Shown: in pieces, positions 15,101 through 26,325 of the stretch
Numbering within the stretch: the first letter of the stretch is position 1
Layout of the letters: each line of letters starts with the position of its first letter
Program-made: the position numbers and the translations under genes
Assembly (NCBI GenBank): GCA_017562135.1
Contig: QEYB01001543.1
Location: forward strand, 186,001-250,000
Reading direction: 5' to 3'
Origin: Dipylidium caninum
Taxonomy: Eukaryota > Platyhelminthes > Cestoda > Cyclophyllidea > Dipylidiidae
Length of the DNA stretch: 64,000 nucleotides
The notes under the pieces: model-generated
Told to the model about the DNA's origin: nothing
What the model saw: only the letters and a program-made list of their open reading frames with translations
The model's database searches: none

Positions 15101-18100
15101 TTTAGATATGCAGTTTTTTCTTTTTGATCATTATTTTCTCACCTTGTTATGACGAGAGTGAATCGCCTTGACTTTGGAATGCTTTGAAAGACGTCCTGCC
15201 ACACGCACGCTACGAGTGCAGAAGTGTGACTTTGGAGAGCCTTTTGTTGCAGGTCTTCCAGATCGAATGACCATTCCTCGGGCGTTTCGCGTTTGGTGTG
15301 TGCGAAGATGGGTGAAGTGGGTACGGGATGACTCCAAAAAGGCACCTGACTCGTGTCCTCGCATTGCTCGTCCACTATATGCTGCCTGTCGTACGTGTAC
15401 CAACGTACTGTATACATCCCACTGTCATGGTGATTCAGTCCACTGGCCTTGATCCGCATCGCATACATGCAGAGGGAGAGACCCGTACTTGTGAACGCAT
15501 CAGACGTTAACTCCTACTTTCACAGTTTCTAGATCTTATTCATTGGTTTTTATTATCAAACTCCGACTTAGTGAAGTGGGAGGCTACATGCACGTCCTAC
15601 CTTACGTTCATTCGCTTGATTCTCTTACTCATTCTCAATATCTATTATTTTTATAAATAGCTAAACAGATAAATTGACTTACAGTATTTCCCCTCACCAA
15701 CAACCGACCATTATCACCAAGTTCAATAAGTACTTCTTTGAAGTAATAAAAATTGAGGGGGACCGCTGTAAAAGGCGTTCTTGCCATAACGAGGAGGGGG
15801 ACATATATAAACTTCCTAACCGGCGGTTTCTCTATGGAAATGCGTTTATAAACTGCGAATTTCTGCCATTTCACACCACTTGGCATGAAGGCATTGGGAT
15901 TGAAAGTGAATATCATTACATTTGCTTTATTGTATGTATCGACCTTGAAGTTGCATCCTTTTGTCATGCTCCGCTTATACGGCGGTTTGATGTTTACCAA
16001 GTATTGCCCGGAAATGTGGCCCTTTAAAACAAGATTCTCCATTACCATTAGACGAAAGGTGACTATTGCAAAACCGTACTGACGGCGTGGATAGAGTCGC
16101 ACGGTAGCCTTATAGGCGTTCTTCCCTGTGTAGGATGAAGCTCCAATGCTATAACTGTCTATGTTGACCAATTTCTCGGATCCATTGAGACCAAACTGGC
16201 CATGGCATTCTTTCTCCCTGTTACAGTAGTAATCTATGCACAATTCTATTCTCTCATCCTTTCTCCACTCGACAATACCGCTTCCTAGTGAAGCCACCAG
16301 GGCCTGTTTTCCTTTTTCTGCCATAATCCTCCTGAATCCCTCGTTAAAGTGTGGTAGGAGGGGTGCATATTCTGTAGCTAATGTGTTGGATTCTGTCAAC
16401 CATGAACGTTGACATAAGCATAGAAAGAGACAAAGCGATTTGCAAGTGCTCCAATTCATTGTCTTTTAAACGAGAAATTGTCACCCGTTAAGGTCAGTCA
16501 TTTGAATTAACAGATAATCAATACCCGATTACGCTTTTGCAATGTCTTTGTAACATGGAAATGTGGTGACCAATCGGTCCGCCTGTTTGTCAGTGGGGGT
16601 TTATATTTTCTTATTGTTAACTCCTTTGCAGAATGATTAAATAGGAGGAGCCAACTCATGCTCACGGGAAGGCGGAATAAGCCTTTGCATCATAGAATAC
16701 AGAAATCGCTTTGGACCCATTTTAGTCCTTTTTTCTAATAGGTTTAACTCTTGGCGATTTGTTACCGCGAATGTGGCGCCTGATCAGTTGTGCTGGTAGT
16801 ATTCAGGACTGGGCACAAGTGCTTACACTCCCTAGAGCTGGATGGCAGCTTACACCCCATTCTTCTCATCTTCTACATCTTTTTGCTGCTGCTGCCTCCA
16901 ATCTCTTAATGTGAGTTTCAGTGAATAATTGTACCTTCAGTCCACTACGTGGCTATTATTTTCTTGGATAGCGGGGGAAAAGGTGTAACCCCTCAACTAC
17001 GCACAGGCTATTAATATTATTTGATACGTTCATACCATACTATTACGAGTTATAAAATTCTTGCTTTCTTTTGCCCTTAGAATTCTTGATGATGTTGAAG
17101 TATTTGAAAAGCACAAAGCCTTTGAAACTGATGAGTTACTGGCTATTGCCGACTTCTTCAACTATCTCATTTATGAGACTGTTCTTCTTTTACCTAATCG
17201 TAAGTTGTTACTTTTACTTGAGGTTAGGAGTGTAGAAACTGGAACACCTCATATTTAGTTTATAATTATGAATCTGTTAAATTTTGAGTGTATGTTATTT
17301 TTACATTTCATAGCAAATACACTTATTCAGTCGGTCTCGCACGAAATCGCGTCTTTATTTGCATCATCTCACTCCCACAAACTGGAAGAGTTTGTGTCTT
17401 CAGGTCGCTTTCATTTATCAGCCTCAAACAGCACCCTTTTCTCCATCTCTCTTCGACTCTTGTCCATTCTCTATAACCGTGACAGTCGGCGCAGATTCAC
17501 ACCGTCGAACTTCTGGCTCATCTGGTCTGTCTAAAGTTATGGATACCTAATTCCATTCGCGTATAATTATATCTATGTAGTCTCGCTATATTTCTCTAGA
17601 ATGGATTGATGTCTCAAAATATATTACAAACTTGGTCAATCAAATTATAATCTCATACCTTATTATTTTGATAGTGGTGTCAAACCCGCGGCTTTCATGT
17701 CAGATTTAAGGAAGGAGAAAGTTCATGCCACCTTTCTACTCAAACACGTGCCTCATATTATATCGAGGAAAGAGGTATTATTGAAGAATTTCAGCTTTAA
17801 GTCCGTTTTTGTCTGTGAGAGGTGCAAGTCTTAGTTTTTTTTGCCCCCAGCGCGTCTTGTTGTTTCGCGAATTAGTTAGAGCAGATAAGTCGGCTCTGGG
17901 GATCCTTGGTCAGACCAACTGCATGCTGGACAGTGCAGCAGTCGGGGCCGTCATTATGATCCACCGAAATCGGGTAGTCGAGGTAGCTTTATCACTTAAC
18001 TCATCGTCGCGGTATTATTAACTGGTCGGTTCACCACGCGACTTTTTCTCGTAGGATGGATATCAGCAACTATCCAACCTCACACCTACACAACTACGTA

Positions 18101-20123
18101 TGAAGATCCGTGTTCAATTCATCAATGCGTTGGCAAGTATTAAATTGTGATAGACTCTCTTTCCTACTTCCTCACGAAGGATAGATTTTTTTCCATTCTA
18201 ATTTGTTATCCTAAAATTCCTTTTCAGGGACTGGACGAGGTTGGCATCGATTTGGACGGTGTATTTAAAGAATTCCTGGAGGAGACTCTTCGCCGTGTCT
18301 TCGACCCAACGCTGAATCTTTTTCGTGCTACTTCCGAACAGCGATTATATCCCTCACCTACTTCACACATTCAGGAGAGCCACCTGCAATTGTTTGAATT
18401 CGTTGGCAAATTGTTAGCCAAAGCCGTATACGAAGTAAATTCGTTTTCTGAGCCTCTGTCTACCTAGCCTCAGTGTAATTAACGTTTCCATCTTTTTAAT
18501 GAATAATACCAGCAAAAGTTAGTATTGTGCGATTTTGGACTTTGTCTGGAGAAATTTGTGTTTTAGCCATTCATTCAGACCATCTCTTGTTACATATTAC
18601 ACAGTTCCTGTGCTACATGACGGGGCATAATTTCGCAGATAAAGCGCAGGAATTATTTTTTTATAATGCCTAACTAATACCAAATCATTTCTCCTCCCTG
18701 AAGGGTATCATTGTGGACGTGCCGTTTGCAAACTTCTTCCTAACCCAAGTCCTGGGACGTCAACGTGCAAGTTGTTACAGCTTTCTAGATGAACTAGCAA
18801 CATTGGATCGTGATCTCTACAAGAGTTTGACCTACATCAAAGTAAATTAATGCCCTTGGGCAATACTTACGAGATAAGTGTATTCTATTTTAAAACAGCC
18901 CTCTTATTCACATCCTTGGTGTGTATGTGTGTGTCTGTCTGCCTCTGTCTTTGGGTTGACTTCAAGTGGCCAAAGCAGTGTGAAAAAGCTAAAGCTTGCC
19001 TATTCCCCTACAGCACTATGAAGGCGATGTATCCGACTTGGAGTTAACTTTTTCCTACGACGAAGATTGTCTCGGCCAAATAGTCGTCCACGACTTAGTG
19101 CCCGGTGGTCGCTACATCACTGTAAGCAACGATTTGAAGTAAGAAATGAATTCGAGGAATGGTTGGAATCTTCTGATCAATATATTGCATTAATATTAAC
19201 ATTAATATATTAATAGAATCAGCTATGTTCATCGAATGGCAATGTTCCGTATGTATAAACAAATTCGAGCACAAACAGCCAGTTTTATTCGTGGGTTTTA
19301 TTCCATCATTAATCCGGACTGGTTGATGATGTTCTCGCCTTGGGAGTTGCAACAACTGATATCTGGAGATTCCGTTAATTTCGACCTCGAAGATTTAAAG
19401 TAAGTTCTAAGAACAATTTAGTTTAAATTCACTAGTAAAATCCGAATATGTGGGAGATCGGTCTAGCTTAATATCGATATACATTAAGTCCATTGCATTA
19501 ATGCCTTTAAAGTAATACCTTTATTTAAATTGCATCGTTCTCTAACCTGCTTTATGAAGGCAACACACCAAGTACTCGGGCGGTTTCTATAGCAATCATC
19601 GAGTTATCACCTGGTTATGGGATATCCTAAAGAAGGACTTCACTGATGAAGAAAGAAGTCTCTTCTTGAAGGTATGCTCACTGACGATCTACGGAAAAAA
19701 GCGTTTCGAATGACAATATCCCTCCTTTTTTAGTTTGTTACGAGTTGTTCCAAGCCTCCTCTTCTCGGTTTTGCCTATTTGGAACCGCCTTTCTGTATCC
19801 GTTGCGTGCAATACCTAAACGAAGACCAGGTTGTTATCCCCCCCACCTATACTTTATATCATTAGGCTCATCGATATTCCCGAACTCTTAGATCCATTGC
19901 TCCTCGTTCCCCTTTGTTATAGGACACTGGTGACACGCTTGGATCCGTGTTAAAAGGCTTTCTAGGTTTCGGCAGTCGCCGTGGTGGCGAAGAGCAGGCC
20001 CGCTTGCCATCCGCATCAACCTGCTTTAACCTTCTCAAGCTGCCTAACTATGCTTCACGATCCATTTTACGGGATAAATTGCGTTACGCTATTAATTGTA
20101 ACGCCGGTTTCGAACTCTCCTAA
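9186..20123 (+). CDS. UBE3B: HECT-type E3 ubiquitin ligase UBE3B
   Basis: Orthologue of UBE3B, a calmodulin-responsive HECT ubiquitin ligase linked to mitochondria in vertebrates. Exons: 9186-9296, 9327-9539, 9570-9623, 9656-9760, 9792-9882, 9944-10029, 10062-10144, 10306-10411, 10544-10667, 10846-10910, 11107-11219, 11342-11850, 16742-16910, 17081-17199, 17314-17524, 17675-17774, 17851-17982, 18055-18132, 18228-18434, 18704-18841, 19014-19138, 19217-19399, 19560-19671, 19734-19829, 19923-20123. They total 3531 nt, 1176 residues (human about 1068), with no frame break. An IQ motif ([12 protein letters not shown]) spans exons 1-2. The HECT domain fills the last third; the catalytic cysteine is in [12 protein letters not shown], 33 residues from the end, and the protein ends FELS as in human. 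The intron at 18133 is GC-AG. The 11851-16741 intron holds an antisense gene. The first four introns are 30-32 nt. Confidence 0.95.
12023..16459 (-). CDS. Large single-pass surface protein with Ig-like segments, nested in UBE3B intron
   Basis: Not recognised by name. Minus-strand exons: 15683-16459, 15143-15513, 14651-14938, 14032-14410, 12894-13847, 12334-12557, 12023-12184. Phases agree throughout, except that exon 12334-12557 is one base short. About 1051 residues. The start gives a hydrophobic signal peptide ([12 protein letters not shown]). A cysteine-bearing extracellular region of some 900 residues follows; parts look Ig-like ([22 protein letters not shown]). A membrane segment lies near residues 945-970 ([18 protein letters not shown]), then a basic helical stretch and an acidic tail ending at 12023. 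The tail follows only if one base is added in the T run at 12394-12397; otherwise the frame stops at 12339. The whole gene lies antisense within one UBE3B intron. It could be a flatworm-specific tegument or neural adhesion receptor; function unknown. Confidence 0.72.
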
Positions 20124-20353
20124 TTCCCCTTTTCCTCCAATAACTTCATATGTGAACATTCTTCGTTGTCTTATTTGCTTACATGACCGTGTACAGGAAT
20201 CTAATTCTGGTCGATATTCAGTACCCATAATTGGGGTCAAAAATTTTATTTGTCAGAATGTCTTTTTGAAAACCTGTGCAAAGTTGATCAAATACAACGA
20301 AGCAAGATTTTGGATCTACGCACACAAGATTGCAACGGACTTTTACGATTCTG

Positions 20354-21182
20354 TCAAATGTGACTTGCCAGCACTCCGAAGAGGTGATAAACGTTACCGG
20401 AATCCAACAATCCAACGGGTGTATTGCAAATCTCACACAAGACCCTTTTGAAGTTACTTAGACCATCTGAATTTTCTACGTCGTGGTTACGCACGAAGTC
20501 GATAGAGGTGGAATCTGATGACGCGGGGGGAAACTCGTCTTCAACCTTGCAATTGAACGTGAACATGGTTCTGTATTGTGTTTTGTATTTTGAGTGTCTA
20601 AAAAGAGAGAGCAATTAGTGGACTAGCGACAAATCGAGATGCACGACGTGTACACATCGTAAAATGGGTGCTGACCTTTGGCAGTTTAAAGAGAGTAAAC
20701 TCATGCATCCGGGACAGTTGAGGATGGCATCGGTTTTTCCACTATGAAGTTCGCCACCTTGACTTGATTTCTGCAGTTCTTCTATGAATTTTTCATTCGC
20801 ATCGTCTTCAGCAGAATCATAGAAGAGCTCGTTCTTGTTTTGCAATTTGGAGGTGGTGGCTGCAATACCAATGGGTTAGGACCAATGGCGGAACAAGCAT
20901 GCTTATTTCGTGAAAATTTAGTGACGCATATTGGGATGAATCTACCTGGATTGAGGTAGTGACTGGAGTACGAACTAATGTCGGACAGCAACTCGCACTT
21001 CATCTTTTTTTCGAATTCTTCAAAATTGTTTATGTCAATTTCAGCATCGGAACCTCTAAGAATTAAAAGTCATGGGAAGCATTACTCGGTAGATGACGTG
21101 TCATCCGTGCAGCCGTCGTATTCGCATGCGAACATCCCAGGCCGAATAAGCGATTCGAAATCTCCCGCGTCTGTCAGATATA
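20354..21182 (-). CDS. EAPP: E2F-associated phosphoprotein (EAPP) homologue
   Basis: Homologue of EAPP, a nuclear phosphoprotein that modulates E2F transcription in vertebrates. Minus-strand exons: 21086-21182 (5' limit uncertain), 20946-21055, 20676-20859, 20354-20597. Conserved signs: an acidic block FEEFEKKMKCELL (human FEKEMEAEL), NELFYDSAEDD, then the zinc-finger-like core ILNCPGCMSLLSLNCQR joined to SKYKTQYRTMF, and a second CxxC pair VLCEICNTPVG before the terminal FGVLASHI (human FNVLASHS). Introns are 30, 86 and 78 nt. The true start was not settled: an ATG at 21133-21135 is in frame, but the open frame reaches a candidate acceptor at 21183, so a short 5' exon may be missing. It converges on UBE3B with 230 bp between the stop codons. 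Confidence 0.85.
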
Positions 21183-22450
21183 CTATAACAAGGTTAAGCG
21201 TTTGCACGTGCACGATTCAAAGCAAATGTTTTGGCTTATAATTACATATATGTTTGGGTCTCAAATTATCCGTGATAGACCTGAGCATGAGACAAATGAC
21301 AACCAGTTACCTTAACAAAGTAATTTACAAAGTCTGATATAGTTCTAATGGTAGATAAACGTGTTTTCCCTTTGATCCTAACTAACAAAGCACCTTCAGA
21401 AAATTAAGCCAACCTGTTGAAATTTAGAAAGTTGCGTTGTGTAATCAATCCCAATGAGCGTTAATATTCATAAATTCTTACTGCGAAACATACCTTTCGC
21501 GAGAATTCGATCGCAGTGCTTCCATAAAGTGGCCTATATCGGCGAAACGCCACTCAGAAAATACGTCTTTTGTCTTTATATTTTGGCAAGTAAAATATGT
21601 CCCTTGCTTCCGATCGAGACAGTGGCATGGTAACGATAAAGGTGGCTGTATATGTACAGTTTATCATTTATAAACTTCGGATTTATACAAAGCATGTATT
21701 CTTGGTTGCCTCGGGCGTAAAACCTATTTTGCTGTGGTCGCTTCCCATTTCTTTACGTCTACCATATATAGGTTAAAACCTTACAGCACAATGACTGTGC
21801 AATCTACATTTTTATTGTTTTGCTCCCATATTCTCACCAATTACATATGCATCCAAAATGTACGGGCGACAAAATGTTAACTAGAAACTTTACAAAATCA
21901 TTTTTTTTTGTCTGTTACGTGAATTGTTTTGTGGTCATGCACTTATTTCCTTGAAACCTGCCGTTTGCTTCACATTTATATTGTCACGTAACTAATTTGT
22001 GAATTGCCATATGATAGTAATTAATGTCCTTTAGTTGATTAACTTAGTTCTATTTGTATCCTTTTAAATATCACCTATGCTGAAAGAAGGTACATCATGT
22101 AAAATTTCTTAGGTGCTTCACTATCTACATCCACAATCTAGTCCTTGGGAACCTCATTTAAGTGTGTTTCTACGTGATCTTCCATAGTGGATCAGCTGGT
22201 TATAAAAAGAACTATAGCCTTTATCTCAAATGCGATCTGTTTTTCCTCACACTTAGGTCACTCTTTGATTTTGAATAAGGGAATTATATGAAAATTTTAG
22301 TAGTTTACCCATTCGTATGCCTGATTCAAAGTCGAAAATAGTAGTGTCAAGTGCATATTATTCTCTTATTTGTCAAGATCAACCATTTGTTACAAAAAAT
22401 GGAAAGGATGTGATTGGCACATTTAAAAAGCGCAAAAGTATCTAATTCCA
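21183..22450. other. Intergenic, no feature seen
   Basis: AT-rich spacer between the EAPP 5' end and the MTTP 3' end, both minus strand. It should hold the EAPP promoter (and any missing 5' exon) and the MTTP 3' UTR. No convincing open frame or repeat was found. Confidence 0.5.
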
Positions 22451-25400
22451 TCAAGTATCAACGCTATACATCCTGCACCGAGCTGTGTTTAACGCTCCCA
22501 GAAAGAAGGATACGGGAGGAATACGGAATGATTGTGTTAGGTTGTAATACTCATTGTAGCCTTCATTGGCCTGCGGAAGTGTATAGGGAGGTCGTTTGCG
22601 TTTCCCGAGCACCGGTGGTTCCTCAAATTTGCCAACCCAGTGCGAGATTTTCGCTATTTGAGAACGTTGAAAGTGCATGCATACCGATTCAGGTAAATTT
22701 GCAATTTCTGCATTGACGGAAAAATCAAAACATGCAGCTGTACCGACTCCGGTAGCCATACTTATTAGAGGCTGGTCTTGATCAACAGTCTCCACCACAG
22801 TTAAGATGCTCTCTGCAACAAAAGCGGCTCTGGTACGAACAAGGGCGGTGCCGCTTTGACTCAGGAGACCAAAACTAAGTGCCCCAGAGATTTCCGTGGA
22901 AGATACACCCATTAGGTCAAATTTCAGAACCCAACCAGACGATGAGGGAATGTAACGTCTGACATCCATAGGTAATCTGGTTGCTGTGAAGAAAGGTGTC
23001 GGTTGATCTGGCACTAAGAAGAGGAGGTTTAGGATGTCCGTTATGCCGCCTGAGAAAACCTGTCTTGGCGGAATCGTTCCATGTAGGAAAGAAAAGCCAA
23101 CAGAAAGCCACGGGGTTCCCCCATTGTTTTCTTTTCCCATTAATGATGCAAGTCGGTCACCGTAAATATCGAAGGTCATTATTTTGGCCTCACTATCAGC
23201 GCCAACCAGACTGACCGCAAGATTTGAAGTTCTAATCTCCCCATGGGGTCCAGTTACCCACTGGAGTGAATAGTCGGAGAGGAAGTTAGGCCGATTATCA
23301 AGAAGGTCACCGTAAATTAAATTCACTTCTCCGCTTGTAATTGTGTCTGCTAGACCTGACCAACCGGCACCAAGGCCCGGTTTACAGACGCTGAAAGATT
23401 GAGCGAGGATGCCGGTGTCAGGACGCAAGAGCCCACCATGTCGGGTGCAATGACAGGCGCTCTCAGTGAGCAATTCGTGGGTACACCAGGTGTCAAGAAG
23501 TCGACGACAGCTTACCAAAAGGGACCATTTTTTATTGGATCCAAAGGAACTGAGAACTCGAGCTATCTCAGGGGCTGGAAGTTCCAAATTGAGGAGAATG
23601 GAAAATGCTCGGTATTTTAGAATTAATTCATCTGTACCATTATCAAAATATGGTCCTGGTGTTGGTGATTCAATAAAATCCATGAGCTTGGTAACCACGG
23701 TAGCAAAAATAGTCTTATCCGTGCCAAAGTCGAGATTGCCCAAAGTTTTAACACCGACAGCCCGTATTACAGCCGGAACTTGAGGATTTTGGGCGAGGGA
23801 CATGAGGGTTTCGAAAAGACGATTTGATCGTATTTTTTCAGCTGAAGCAAAAGCCGTAAGCAATTTCTGGCGACTTAACTTGTTGTCCTCGTATGCCTTA
23901 CTACTCAAAGTAATAAAATCAATAAGCGTATCTTCTATCTTGGAAAACAAATGTTTTTCTTCGAAATAATTTCCTCGAAATCTCGAGAGTATGGAGGAGA
24001 CAGTCAGGAGGCATGTGTACGGATTTTCTGAATCACTTCCTTCAGTTGCGATACTCTTCTCCACAGCTGGCAGCGAGTGATAGCAGATGGCAATTAATTC
24101 TCTCACAAACTTAAGCGATGGATTAGATATGTGGGCGACAGCAGGCCATAGAAAGCCTAACAGGTACTTCCGCCCTGGATGTACTTCACGTGAAGCAGCG
24201 CTACCGATTTTACCGAAATCTGCCAGATCGATGGCTTTCACCAGACGTTGTCTTACTAACTCGAGGCACAATTCAGTTCCACAGTCAATGACGATATCAG
24301 TAAGGCTACTATGCCATCCGGTTTCAAGTTGTAAGTTTAGCTCCCTCCTAGTAGATGGAATGAATTCCAAGGCCTCAGCGACAGTTTGCACAGCCGCCTG
24401 ATCGGCAGGAAGACAACGCAGAAATCGAATAAGTTGCAGAGCAGCGTGGGCTGACGAAATGCGTCCTGGAACTTTAATTGATGCAGCAAAGTCCTTTACT
24501 TTCGCCTTTAAAGTAGCTAATGATAATCTCACACGCTGACTATTAAGAGCATCATTTTCAAATGCCATCGATTGGATGCCACATCCCTTCGAGGTAGTTT
24601 GACGTGGAACGGCAAGGGCCAGGTGTTCCGTTCTGTAAGGCCCCCCGAGAAGCTCCACAGCCATCTAGAAATCACATGTCCCTATTCAAGATTGAGTCAG
24701 TACACGTTCAGGCCTAGACTTCCACCACATTTAACAAATACAACTCATTTTTTTGCTATTGGCAGTACCTAAAAAGCAATACCTCCCAAATTGGTGATAT
24801 AACTGGGTTGGTTAAAGAAGCGTTATGCCAGTGAAGAAAAACAAAGGGGTTGTCAGCACGTTGAAACATTAAACTCACGGTTGAGAGGTCAGAGGATTTG
24901 GTCGTGGCTAAGAAGTCAGTCAAATTCCCACTCATCCTCTTCCCTTCTCCACTCGTTTTGTCCAACATCCTCAATGTCTGCATCCCTTCAACTTTGATAG
25001 CGGTGTTCCCATAAACGTCGGTATCCAAGGCGAAGGCGATTCTGTGCTGCTCATAGGTTTCTGCTATCATCAGGAGGCCCGTTTCGCGTTCAAAGTGATA
25101 TCGTATCCAACTGTGGGTAATTCGACTGTCTTTCAGTATGGATGAAACACTCCAAACACCACCGTCCATTGGTTGGCCCAGAGGCTCACACATGGCCTTT
25201 TGCTTATCAATGATCATAACTTTGTCAAAATTCACTTCCACCTTGTTTACACTTTCTGCCTCAGCATAGTAAGTCTGACATCGTCCCGATGTGTCATATT
25301 CCACTCCTGCTGCAAATGTGTGGTGATAATTAAATATGCCTGCGATAGCCTTGAAGAAATTAAGTCGAAGATCGGAAGAATTGCAAGAAGATGGGAGGAG

Positions 25401-25861
25401 AATGCGCTCCACCAGTCCCCATTCGTCACGGATAAGCAGACCTTTGAGAGGGTCTGATAGGCCCAAATCAACAACCATTTGTACCAAGAGTCGGTGGCCA
25501 GATCCACCCGCTCCCGACGGCTTCTTGTGTGCATTAAGGATCTGAGTGTTGAGCAAAACATATCCTTTCATGGTTCGATTCAGGGCCTCATTTCCAGGAA
25601 AGCCTAGCCTTGTCTCATAGGAATAGAGGTGGATTCCACGGTTTGCTGTATTTTCACCGGAACATGGTAGAATGGAAATAGAGAGAATAAAGGCAGCGAG
25701 ACTGGTAGGTGAAACATTAGGGTCTCGAAAGTGTGCGACCACGAAGGGAATATGCCAACGTGTCAGGTATCTGCGCAGTGATTGGTCAACTTGCCCGACC
25801 AATGGACACTGGACTTCGACTAAACAGAACACGTGCACCACGAGGATGGCGTTCGCATCAT
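22451..25861 (-). CDS. MTTP: Microsomal triglyceride transfer protein large subunit
   Basis: Large lipid transfer protein family member (vitellogenin/apoB-like N domain). MTTP works in the ER lumen with protein disulfide isomerase to load lipids onto lipoproteins. Minus-strand exons: a proposed 23-nt first exon 25839-25861, then 24783-25701 and 22451-24664; 3156 nt, 1051 residues (human about 894). The small first exon joined to LAAFILSISILPCSG makes a good signal peptide; the alternative is a start at 25841 with the hydrophobic stretch internal. The middle is helical (RISSAHAALQLIRFLRCLP; then a long armadillo-like part). The C-terminal third follows human MTTP: SGGITDILNLLFLVPDQPTP, the FDLMGVSSTEISGALSFGL block, and ESVCMHFQR (human FLVCMQMDK). 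Only two introns, unlike neighbours. ULK4 ends 465 bp upstream on the same strand. Vitellogenin was considered, but length and C-terminus favour MTTP. Confidence 0.88.
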
Positions 25862-26325
25862 TCTAAGGCTTTCAGTCCAGTCACCACCTTCTCGTTCCCT
25901 CGTTATGACATCCACAGTGATGAGGTCGTCTACAAAGCTGTCCCTATGTAAAGTTACGTGGGGAACACACAAACCGGAGCAAAGCACAGATAGATAGATA
26001 GATAGAATAAAGGATAGTCATAAGAGTATATATTTACAGTTTTACACAACGCAGGGCGGTTGCAAAATATCACAATTTACCGGATTATGAAACATTGGGT
26101 TGTGTTAGCTAGAAGTAGGCACGCGGATATCATCAAACGCATATGGTGGACGCGGCGAGGTAATGTAAATGTAACCGATGGGATAATATGGTGGAATGCA
26201 TCTCTTGGGCTGAGCTATTAATAAGTGCCTTGGATATGTTATAAGAGCTTGCGTGGAGGGAGAACACGAGTGTATATCAACATTCAAAATGACAAATAAT
26301 AGGATTTGAACGTAGACCATGTAAT
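25862..26325. other. Spacer between ULK4 and MTTP
   Basis: Same-strand (minus) spacer of 464 bp containing the ULK4 3' UTR and the presumed MTTP promoter. It contains a short tetranucleotide repeat at 25988-26006. Confidence 0.5.
25988..26006. repeat. Short AGAT tetranucleotide microsatellite
   Basis: Nearly five consecutive AGAT units between the MTTP start and ULK4 end. Confidence 0.85.

Noticed and set aside
15674..16027. Plus-strand open frame of 117 codons
   Set aside because: Opposite the first exon of the nested antisense gene, which has a signal peptide and consistent splicing.
19981..20451. Plus-strand open frame of 156 codons
   Set aside because: Overlaps the UBE3B last exon in another frame and then runs opposite the EAPP last exon.
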